NCBI GenBank assembly: GCA_045661345.1
Contig: JAZRFM010000027.1
Span: forward strand, 146,890-210,889
Length of the DNA: 64,000 bases
DNA from: RUG12461 sp045661345
GTDB lineage: Bacteria > Bacillota > Clostridia > Lachnospirales > Lachnospiraceae
Direction: 5' to 3'
The notes beneath the pieces were generated by a model. That model did not search any database. It had not been told where the DNA came from and saw only the letters and a list, made by a program, of their open reading frames with translations. Shown piece by piece: positions 53,739 through 60,900 of this stretch. The translations under genes and the position numbers were made by a program. How positions within the stretch are numbered: the first letter of the stretch is position 1; each line of letters begins with the position of its first letter.

Positions 53739-54476
53739 TTATTTTTCTTTCCAGATGATGGCGGCGGCTGAGTTATTGTCATGACCGGGTCTGGCGTGAG
53801 AGACCAGACACAGACCCATTTTCTCCATCCAGTCCCGGGCGGAAGCCGCTTCCTGACAGGCACGCTCCATCTCCTCTTCATAGACGTATTCCCAGAAGCC
53901 GTCTGTACAGAGCAGAAAGGCATGTTCTGCTCCCCGCAGGGGTATCTTTTTCGACAGTTCCGCGCGGATTTTGCCGGAGCCGCCAAGGGCGGAGGTCAGA
54001 CGGTTTCTGTCCTCGTGGCCCCGGATCTGATCCTGTGTGATCTCACCGCGGAAGACCGCCATCTGTGAGACGCTGTGATCCACAGTCTGCTCCGTCAGTC
54101 TGCCGTTTACAAAATGATACAGCCGGCTGTCTCCCACATGAGCCCACATCGCCATGTCATCCTTGATGTGGAGCAGCACCATCGTCGTCTTCATCTTACA
54201 TTCCGGCGTCTGCAGCGCGGACACCTCCTGATGCGCCTTTTCAAACCAGGGGGACAGGTCAGCGGGGTCTGTCACTGCCTCTCCTGAGAACAAGTCCAGA
54301 ACTGTCCGTAGGGCTGTCTGGGAAGCCAGGGCGCCGCCACCGTGACCGCCGAGACCGTCTGCGATCACCGCCAGCATCCCTTTGCCGGGTTCCTCCAGAA
54401 TCGAGGCGGCGTCTTCATTCCCGGTTCGTCCGCCAATATCGGAATAAAAAAAGGTATCCAGAGTTGCCATCGTCAA
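53739..54476 (-). CDS. PP2C-family protein phosphatase
   Basis: About 243-245 residues. Metal-binding motifs are complete: RTGNEDA, VIADGLGGHGGG, WAHVGDSRLYHF, LCTDGFWEYV and GHDNNSAAAI. Dephosphorylates pSer/pThr, probably opposing the adjacent kinase. Start ambiguous: TTG at 54476 lies 5 bp from AAGGAG, while ATG at 54470 is 11 bp from it. Two residues differ. It lies 93 bp downstream of a second PP2C gene. Confidence 0.92.
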   Translation of the reverse strand: MTMATLDTFFYSDIGGRTGNEDAASILEEPGKGMLAVIADGLGGHGGGALASQTALRTVLDLFSGEAVTDPADLSPWFEKAHQEVSALQTPECKMKTTMVLLHIKDDMAMWAHVGDSRLYHFVNGRLTEQTVDHSVSQMAVFRGEITQDQIRGHEDRNRLTSALGGSGKIRAELSKKIPLRGAEHAFLLCTDGFWEYVYEEEMERACQEAASARDWMEKMGLCLVSHARPGHDNNSAAAIIWKEK

Positions 54477-54569
54477 AAAAGCTCCTTAATCGCAACAAAA
54501 ACTCCGGTATCCGGACGCCGTTCCCGACAGGGCACGCCAAATCCGCCAAACCCGAGCACACGGTCAACA

Positions 54570-55481
54570 TTATTGATTTCCCTTCATCTCCAGAATCACG
54601 CAGGTGTAGTTGTCCTGATTACGCTTGTTTTTTTCATGGATCTCTTTGTCGATCAACAGGCACGCCTGCCGCAGCGGCTGGGAGAGAATCTCCTGCAGCC
54701 GTTCAAAGGACACGGTACCGTAAATTCCGTCGCTCATGAGGAGAACCCGATCGCCTTCCTCCAGCCCGATGGGATTGACATTCTGATCCACAAGCTCCAG
54801 ATCTCCGATGCCGATAAAGCTCGTCAGCGCTGCGCGCTGTTTATCGGAAAGGGCTTCCTCCATCGAGATCTCCCCCCGCGCCACACTTTCGTCCAGCTGT
54901 GCGCCGTAATTATGATCGTGATTCAGCTTGACAAGCTTGCCGCTGCGATATACATAGATATGGCTGTCACCGACAGAAATCCAGAAAAGCCGGTTCTCCC
55001 TGATGATCACGGCAACCACGGTGCTGCCGCATTTCCCGATCATTTCCTCGCCGAGATCCTGATTGACCGCATCGTTGGCCCGGTCAACGAGACTGCTTAA
55101 CAGCGCGTCTCCCGGAATCCGGGGATCCGCCTCATCAAACCCCTGCAGCATATTCACGACGACGATCTGGCTCATGCGCTCGCCGTCCTCCAGACCGCCC
55201 ATACCGTCCGCAACGACCGCAAGGATGCCTTTGCTCCCGATGAGCCCGGCATCCTCCGTGTCGGAAAGTCCAAAGGAATCCTGCTGCATGCTCCGACGCC
55301 CCACATCGTGGATGCTTGCGACAACCACCGGACACTCGCCGTCGCTGTCGGCGATTTTGATCGTGTCATTTTCCGGCGTCTCCGGAGCGAGCGTGCGGTT
55401 GTCCTCCTCGTAAGCGTCCGAGTCAGGCTTTGGCCCGCGCTTTCTTTTTTTTGAAAGATGACCAAACACAGGTGTTACCAC
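54570..55481 (-). CDS. PP2C-family protein phosphatase with N-terminal extension
   Basis: 303 residues. Basic N-terminal extension (HLSKKRKRGPKP, about 1-50) with likely disordered acidic stretch, then PP2C core: RRSMQQDSFG, VVADGMGGLEDG, WISVGDSHIYVY, LMSDGIYGT and NQDNYTCVI. The start is GTG at 55479-55481, inside the last codons of the upstream FHA gene and without a clear ribosome-binding site, so translational coupling is inferred. Two PP2C enzymes in one locus suggests separate substrates or localisation. Confidence 0.88.
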   Translation of the reverse strand: MVTPVFGHLSKKRKRGPKPDSDAYEEDNRTLAPETPENDTIKIADSDGECPVVVASIHDVGRRSMQQDSFGLSDTEDAGLIGSKGILAVVADGMGGLEDGERMSQIVVVNMLQGFDEADPRIPGDALLSSLVDRANDAVNQDLGEEMIGKCGSTVVAVIIRENRLFWISVGDSHIYVYRSGKLVKLNHDHNYGAQLDESVARGEISMEEALSDKQRAALTSFIGIGDLELVDQNVNPIGLEEGDRVLLMSDGIYGTVSFERLQEILSQPLRQACLLIDKEIHEKNKRNQDNYTCVILEMKGNQ

Positions 55482-56119
55482 TGGAAACCGTCGCTGCAGA
55501 ACGGCACGAACAGGAACGACGTTTTCCCGATGGTGATCTTGTCGTTTACCTGGATCTTTGCCGTCTGGAACAGGGCCTTGTCATTCAACCGCACGATGGC
55601 ACGTCCGTCGCCGGGTGAAAAATAGTAGGTATTGTCGACCATGTCATAGCTGATGATCGCATGATTTTCTCTGGAAATCGTTTCATCGCCGCGCACGCAG
55701 ATATCCATGCGGTCGCTCCTGCCGATGAAGTTGTTGTCCGCGTGAATCCGGTAATCCCGGCCTTTTTCCTTGCCCTCTATGCAGACAAGCCAGCCGACCA
55801 CCGGATCGATCCCCTTGTCTTCCTGAATCAGCGCCACCGTACGTCCTTCATCCGGATCCGCCTGATTGATCGCCTGATGCAGCGGCATCGTCCTGCCGTC
55901 ATCACTCACCGGCGCTGCGCCGGTCAACGGCATCGTCACGGAGCCTCCGTCCGTCCCGCCGCCGTTAAAACCGAGGGGCATCGTCACAGAACCGTCAGCA
56001 CCGGCATTTCCGTCGAGGGAAAGCGTCACGTTGCCGGTGGAAGCATTTTCACAATACGGACATTTTGCATGTACCGATGCGTCATAGTAGTGCCCGTTCG
56101 GGCATTTTTTCATTTCCAT
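55475..56119 (-). CDS. FHA-domain protein with N-terminal zinc-binding motif
   Basis: 214 residues, cytoplasmic. N-terminus CPNGHYYDASVHAKCPYC is a zinc-ribbon-like motif (Cys5, Cys19, Cys22 with nearby His), followed by a Gly/Asp/Thr-rich flexible segment with repeated TMPL motifs (VTMPLGFN, VTMPLTGA, RTMPLHQA) and a C-terminal FHA domain (about 118-205) with IGRSDRMD, SRENHAIISY. The TMP(L) motifs look like kinase or FHA target sites, as in GarA/FHA-type switch proteins; that is inference. It is 21 bp downstream of the other FHA gene. Confidence 0.87.
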   Translation of the reverse strand: MEMKKCPNGHYYDASVHAKCPYCENASTGNVTLSLDGNAGADGSVTMPLGFNGGGTDGGSVTMPLTGAAPVSDDGRTMPLHQAINQADPDEGRTVALIQEDKGIDPVVGWLVCIEGKEKGRDYRIHADNNFIGRSDRMDICVRGDETISRENHAIISYDMVDNTYYFSPGDGRAIVRLNDKALFQTAKIQVNDKITIGKTSFLFVPFCSDGFQW

Positions 56120-56140
56120 GGTGTGATCTCCTTCTCTTTA

Positions 56141-56758
56141 TCAGAATCCGCCGAGTACCGAAAACAGCCCGCCGAATGCCGACATAATCGACGCACGTAC
56201 GATAAGGAATATAATCAGGCCTACCGCAATGCCGATGATCCAAAGCGCAAACTTCGCCCTGGCAAAGTTTTTCAGATTGATGTTGTGTGTCCCGCCAAAG
56301 GAGAACACGATTGCCAGAATCAGGCCCACCAGAGGCAGGGCGAATACGATTTCCCAGCCAACATATCCCCACATGGAGATCGGTTTATTCTCCTCCGTGT
56401 AAACCGGTGCAGCTGCCGCAGCCTGTCCGTCCGGGCCTGCCGGCACTGCCGTCCCCTCCGTCGAGAAGGAAAACAGATTCTGCTGATCCCCGAGATAAAA
56501 AGAATCCCCGTCATGAATGGGGGTCGCGATATGCTGCGGAATCCGAAGTCCGTTCACATATGTCCCGTAGGAAGATCCGAGATCCGTGATCATCGGCTGT
56601 CCCCCCTGCATCTCAATCTTGCAGTGCATCCGGCTGATCCCCTTCGTATTATCCGGAAACAGCACATGACAAGATGATCCGTTCCGCCCGAACACCATGA
56701 CGCCGTTCAGCGGAAATGTCTGGTTTGCAAAAACCCCGCTTAATCCTCTCACTATCAT
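56141..56758 (-). CDS. FHA-domain membrane protein
   Basis: 205 residues: FHA domain first (about 5-95; FGRNGSSCHVLF, ISRMHCKIEM, GSSYGTYVNG), then a linker and two hydrophobic segments (about 130-155 and 175-200, VLGGF end). First gene of the phosphosignalling run. It begins at ATG 56758 after AAGGAGAAGAG, with a 17-bp-spaced promoter 40 bp upstream. Likely places a phosphothreonine reader at the membrane. Confidence 0.88.
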   Translation of the reverse strand: MIVRGLSGVFANQTFPLNGVMVFGRNGSSCHVLFPDNTKGISRMHCKIEMQGGQPMITDLGSSYGTYVNGLRIPQHIATPIHDGDSFYLGDQQNLFSFSTEGTAVPAGPDGQAAAAAPVYTEENKPISMWGYVGWEIVFALPLVGLILAIVFSFGGTHNINLKNFARAKFALWIIGIAVGLIIFLIVRASIMSAFGGLFSVLGGF

Positions 56759-56797
56759 AACTCTTCTCCTTTCTGTCTGCCTACGCAGCCTCCATTA

Positions 56798-56826
56798 TTT
56801 TATCACGCTGCTACAGGGAATACAAG
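56798..56826 (-). promoter_or_regulatory. Promoter of the phosphosignalling operon
   Basis: TTGTAT (56821-56826) and TAAAAT (56798-56803) with a 17-bp spacer, minus strand. No comparably good promoter is seen further downstream, so it may drive the run to 47737. Confidence 0.68.
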
Positions 56827-56856
56827 AAAAACAAGGGATGTGGGAAGATGTCGGGG

Positions 56857-58281
56857 TCAAAAGTTAAAATAAATGAACGGATTATGCGCCCCGAGGAGCA
56901 GATAGCTCACTGCCCAGAGGAAGATGAAAAGATATCCGGCCGGCACTACGACGGTCTTCACTTTTTTCAGGATTACGCTGCGATCCGTCAGGCGATCCAG
57001 GGCAGGCAGGATGGGCGTGCAGAAAAGAATCCCGGTCAGGAGGAAGAACCAGTACTCCTGCAGGTTCTTGATCATGAGAGGACTGCGGAGGCCGATGTCT
57101 TCCGCACCGATCCCAAGGAGGCAGGCGCAATAATGGAGGCCTGAGGGAAGATCCTTTGCGGTAAAAATCCCCCAAAGGAAGGTAACTCCAAACAGCGTCA
57201 CAATGGTCCATAGCACCGTGATCAGAGGATTTTTTCGTTTTTCCGGCTTTACCAGAAATTTTTCCAGCATCTGGCCCACAAAGTAGGAAAGCGCCCAGAC
57301 AATGTAAGTCCAGTTGGCGCCGTGCCAGATACCGGTTAACAGCCACACGATAAAGAGATTGAAGACCTGACGCCCTGTGCCCTTGCGGGAGCCGCCGAGG
57401 GGAATGTACACATAGTCCCGAAACCACCGGCCGAGGGACATATGCCATCTCCGCCAGAATTCGGAAAAGGATTTGGAAATGTAGGGATAGTTAAAGTTTT
57501 CTTCGAAGCGGAAGCCAAACATCCGGCCAAGGCCGATGGCCATGTCGGAGTATCCGGAGAAATCAAAATAGATCTGAATCCCGTAGGTAATCATTCCGAG
57601 CCAAAGCAGGGCGATGGGGTACATGCCGGGTTCCGCCACTCCGTAGATCGGCTCGGCGATCAGCGCCATGTTGTTTGCGATCAGCACCTTCTTTCCGAAG
57701 CCGAGGATAAAGCGTTTCACGCCGACTCCGAAGTCCTCAAACGTCACCGTGCGATGGTCGATCTGCGCCGCCACCTCCTTATAGCGGACGATGGGGCCTG
57801 CAATGAGCTGCGGAAACAGGGAAATATACAGTGCCACTTTGCCAAGATTCTTCTGAGGCTCGGCATCCCCGCGATATACGTCAATCACATAGGAAAGAGC
57901 CTGAAAGGTAAAAAAAGAAATGCCGATGGGAAGCGCAATATTCTTTAAAGGAAAATCCACACCGGTCAGGGCATTCACAGTGCCGATGGCAAAATCCAGA
58001 TATTTGAAAACAAAGAGAATACTGAGGTTGCAGGCGATGTCGAGGATGAGAAGCGTTGTCTGAATCAGTTTTTTCCTCTCCGCCCCGATTCCCAACGCAA
58101 ACAGATAATTCATCAGGATCGACAGCAGCATGACGAACACAAATTTCGGTTCGCCATAGGCATAAAAAAAGATACTCGCCACCAGGAGGATTCCATTGCG
58201 GTAGCGTTCTTTTGCCAGGAAATATACGCCAAGCAGTATAGGCAGGAATAAAAAAGTGAAGTAGATCGTTGAAAAAACCAT
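56857..58281 (-). CDS. MBOAT O-acyltransferase (AlgI/DltB family)
   Basis: 474 residues, multi-pass. Carries FWRRWHMSLGRWFRDYVYIP and the catalytic-type LTGIWHGANWTY. More divergent from the other two MBOATs than they are from each other (ends AHNPFIYFNF). No acetyltransferase partner is adjacent; the SGNH or AlgX-like proteins elsewhere could pair with it. The ATG at 58279-58281 has no Shine-Dalgarno and lies 7 bp past a -10 element, so leaderless translation is possible. Confidence 0.93.
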   Translation of the reverse strand: MVFSTIYFTFLFLPILLGVYFLAKERYRNGILLVASIFFYAYGEPKFVFVMLLSILMNYLFALGIGAERKKLIQTTLLILDIACNLSILFVFKYLDFAIGTVNALTGVDFPLKNIALPIGISFFTFQALSYVIDVYRGDAEPQKNLGKVALYISLFPQLIAGPIVRYKEVAAQIDHRTVTFEDFGVGVKRFILGFGKKVLIANNMALIAEPIYGVAEPGMYPIALLWLGMITYGIQIYFDFSGYSDMAIGLGRMFGFRFEENFNYPYISKSFSEFWRRWHMSLGRWFRDYVYIPLGGSRKGTGRQVFNLFIVWLLTGIWHGANWTYIVWALSYFVGQMLEKFLVKPEKRKNPLITVLWTIVTLFGVTFLWGIFTAKDLPSGLHYCACLLGIGAEDIGLRSPLMIKNLQEYWFFLLTGILFCTPILPALDRLTDRSVILKKVKTVVVPAGYLFIFLWAVSYLLLGAHNPFIYFNF

Positions 58282-58287
58282 AGATGC

Positions 58288-58318
58288 ATTATAGCACGAT
58301 TCACGTAAGTTTCGTCAA
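58288..58318 (-). promoter_or_regulatory. Promoter of the third MBOAT gene
   Basis: TTGACG (58313-58318) and TATAAT (58288-58293) on the minus strand, 19-bp spacer (longer than usual). Predicted start of transcription coincides with the MBOAT ATG. Confidence 0.6.
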
Positions 58319-58358
58319 AGAAAACGGCAACTCTTTTGAGAGCCGCCGTTTTCCTGAT
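58316..58358 (-). terminator. Terminator of the GH25 lysozyme gene
   Basis: On the minus strand, GAAAACGGCGGCTCT pairs with AGAGTTGCCGTTTTC around a CAAA-type loop, then TTTG. It partly overlaps the promoter of the next gene. The T-tract is inside the stem's 3' arm and short. Confidence 0.75.
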
Positions 58359-58382
58359 ATCCTCATCTGTAACTTCGTTCGT

Positions 58383-60728
58383 TTACATATACGAAATATT
58401 CATATCACAGGCGCCGTTGACGCCGGAGACAGTGCCTTTTGAGGAGTACTGCCACATATGATACTTGCCGCCGTACTGGCAGGCAGCTGCGTATTGCGCC
58501 ACCCAGATGGTGTAGCCGCCGAGGGAGCCGGCATTCAGCATGTTATTGAACCAGTAGGTGCTTGCATAGACACCTGCCCGTCTGCCGCCGTTGGCAATGG
58601 TCTGGCAGAAAGCATTGCAGATGGCGGTACGGGTTCCGCGATCCAGTCCCTGGGCTCTCGAGCCGTCCTCGGTATCGATAAAGATCGGGAAGGCCAGATT
58701 ATAGCCGGAGCAAAGCTGCAGGCACATGCTGGCTTCTTCCACGGCTTCCGCTTCCGTCACGGCCTGGGTGAAGAAGTAGACACCGACACGGAGTCCCGCT
58801 GCGGTTGCACCCTGAATGTTTTTCCGGAAGGTCGGATCCTCCACGAGAACGCCGGTCTGGCTTCCGCGATATCCGAGGCGGATGATGGCAAAATCAATAC
58901 CGGATGCTTTCACTGCTGCCCAGTTGATGTTGCCCTGCCATTTCGATACATCGATGCCGCGGCTGCCGGAGCTGTTTGCCAGTGCCCCGTCCGCGCCGAA
59001 GGTGTACTGCACACCGCCGATGGTCTGGGTGCCGGTCACGGGCTTGTGATCCGGGCCGTAGTAATAGGTCTTGCCGCCGATGGTCTGCCATCCGGTATAG
59101 GAGGCGGGCTGGTAAAAGACCGCACCATCCTTGTAGTCCTTTAACGTCGCCACCGTCGTGCAGGCTTTGTCCTTATAGAGTTTATTGCCCGCCTTGTCAG
59201 TCAGCTCCACGGTACCCACATCCTTGATCGTCACAGGGATATAGATATTCTGGGTTTTGCCGCCATAGGTCAGGCTTACGCCAATGCCGCCGGTTGCTGC
59301 GGCGCTGCCGGCTGTCACTGTCGCTTTCAGACCGGATCCGGAAACAGAAAATGCGCTGGAATCCGCTGTCCATTTGGCACTCACGTCCGCTGCAGGACTC
59401 ACCGACAACGCAATGGAAATGGTGGTTGCCGCACTGCCGCCGCCGTTATAGAGCGTGATGCTCTTGGGATAGGAAACCGTCACGGCCGTCTTCTTTGTCT
59501 CCGTCGATTTTTCCGTCGATTTTTCCGTCGCCTTTTCCGTTACATTCTCGGTGGTCTGGGTAGACGGCTGAGTTTCCGTCGCCGGTAACTCGGTGGCAGG
59601 CGTTGTCTCCGTAACCGGCTGAACCTGTTCCGTTCCCTGCTGTGGTATCTCTGTGTTCTGCTGGGTCTGTTCCCCGGTCGACTGGGCTGCCTCGCCGGTT
59701 GTCGTTGTCGTGGAATCCGGTGTTACGGCTGCAGGAGCTGCCGGAGCAGTTGCTACCGGGGAGTCCGTCGCAGGAGATACCGTTGTCGAATCAGGAACCG
59801 GCGTTGCTGCGGGGTCTGCCGGTGCCGGATCTTCCGTACCTGTCCGCATCAAAGTCCGCAGCCGGATCCCAACTGTCGCGGCAGGAGCCGCAAAGGTCAC
59901 GGAGCCCGTCTCACTGCTTGCAGAGGCTTTTGCAAAACCTGCTGTATTCACGGATGACGCCGGCACTTCAGAGGGGGTCACGGACGACGGCAGGTTTTCC
60001 ACCGTATCCTTTGCCACGGATTCCACGGGAAGAGAATTGTTTTTCTCCGCATCCTCTGCCGCAGAGACCTGGCTGTCCTGCTTCACCTCGTCCGACACAT
60101 CGACTTTCTTATATTCAATCTTATCCTTCACCGTCACATCAATGGGCTCCGGTGTGTCAAAATCGGGCATTTCCAGCATTGACACCTTGTAATCTCCGGC
60201 ATCAATGCTCTTGATGTAGATAATACCGTCCTGATCCTCGTCGTCGTAGGTACTCTCTTTCCCACCGTCCTTTTTCTGCACTGTAATCTGAAAATCCTGA
60301 CCGGTGATATTCTGAGACTCGCTGTTCTGGATCTTCACCTTCAGATCCTTTTCCATGGAAGTACCCACCAGCTTGACAGAGCGGTCAGAAACATTCACCT
60401 CTTCCTCTTCTGTCACGCTCTCGACGACGAATTCCGAATCTTCTTCGCTCTCCGTCTCCACGAAAGCCAGGTATTCCGTCGTCTCTTCCACGACAGCTTC
60501 CAGCGGCGCCGCCTGTTTCGGCCCGGTAGTCTTTGCCAGTACCACACCACCGGTCACGCTTCCGCCGGCAACCGATACGGCCACCACACCGGCAACCACT
60601 TTCTTCGCCGTGGACATGGCAAGAAATTTCGGTCCGATCCCCGCCACCTTTCGTGCCACCAAAGCACCGGCTCCGGTGATCTTTTTCCCTATACTGACAA
60701 TTCCGCCTGCGATTTTTCTGAAAATCAT
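58383..60728 (-). CDS. Membrane-anchored GH25 muramidase with Ig-like and cell-wall-binding repeats
   Basis: 781 residues. N-terminal membrane helix (about 43-65), acidic Glu/Ser/Thr stretch, Ser/Thr/Pro/Gln-rich linker (about 230-410, with EKSTEKSTE repeats), Ig-like domain (about 425-510), SH3-like segment, one to two cell-wall-binding repeats (GWQTIGGKTYYYGPDHKPVTG region, about 545-580), and a C-terminal GH25 domain with DVSKWQG, IFIDTEDGS and WQYSSKGTVSG. Muramidase by family; the linker may be glycosylated. ATG at 60728 follows GGGAG. It has its own promoter with overlapping direct repeats. Confidence 0.92.
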   Translation of the reverse strand: MIFRKIAGGIVSIGKKITGAGALVARKVAGIGPKFLAMSTAKKVVAGVVAVSVAGGSVTGGVVLAKTTGPKQAAPLEAVVEETTEYLAFVETESEEDSEFVVESVTEEEEVNVSDRSVKLVGTSMEKDLKVKIQNSESQNITGQDFQITVQKKDGGKESTYDDEDQDGIIYIKSIDAGDYKVSMLEMPDFDTPEPIDVTVKDKIEYKKVDVSDEVKQDSQVSAAEDAEKNNSLPVESVAKDTVENLPSSVTPSEVPASSVNTAGFAKASASSETGSVTFAAPAATVGIRLRTLMRTGTEDPAPADPAATPVPDSTTVSPATDSPVATAPAAPAAVTPDSTTTTTGEAAQSTGEQTQQNTEIPQQGTEQVQPVTETTPATELPATETQPSTQTTENVTEKATEKSTEKSTETKKTAVTVSYPKSITLYNGGGSAATTISIALSVSPAADVSAKWTADSSAFSVSGSGLKATVTAGSAAATGGIGVSLTYGGKTQNIYIPVTIKDVGTVELTDKAGNKLYKDKACTTVATLKDYKDGAVFYQPASYTGWQTIGGKTYYYGPDHKPVTGTQTIGGVQYTFGADGALANSSGSRGIDVSKWQGNINWAAVKASGIDFAIIRLGYRGSQTGVLVEDPTFRKNIQGATAAGLRVGVYFFTQAVTEAEAVEEASMCLQLCSGYNLAFPIFIDTEDGSRAQGLDRGTRTAICNAFCQTIANGGRRAGVYASTYWFNNMLNAGSLGGYTIWVAQYAAACQYGGKYHMWQYSSKGTVSGVNGACDMNISYM

Positions 60729-60769
60729 TTTTTCATACTCCCTATGATAAAGCTACTCCTCGGAATACT

Positions 60770-60813
60770 AGTACTATATTCCTAGTACCTTAGTACTGTA
60801 TCATAAGTACCAT
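60770..60813 (-). promoter_or_regulatory. Direct-repeat operator-like array
   Basis: Two 22-bp direct repeats (60770-60791 and 60792-60813) each contain AGTACT, eight spacer bases, AGTACC. They overlap the predicted -10 at 60795-60800 and flank it. Spacing of one repeat is about two helical turns, as in operators for tandem repressor dimers. Confidence 0.6.
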
Positions 60814-60823
60814 GTTAATGCAA
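60795..60823 (-). promoter_or_regulatory. Promoter of the GH25 lysozyme gene
   Basis: TTGCAT (60818-60823) and TACAGT (60795-60800), 17-bp spacer, minus strand. About 65 bp before the ATG. Confidence 0.55.
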
Positions 60824-60900
60824 GCCTTTTTTTCAAACTTTTTTCAGATCTTTCTAAAAAACCCCCGTCATTCATCACTGTACCATGATCTTTACCGGAT

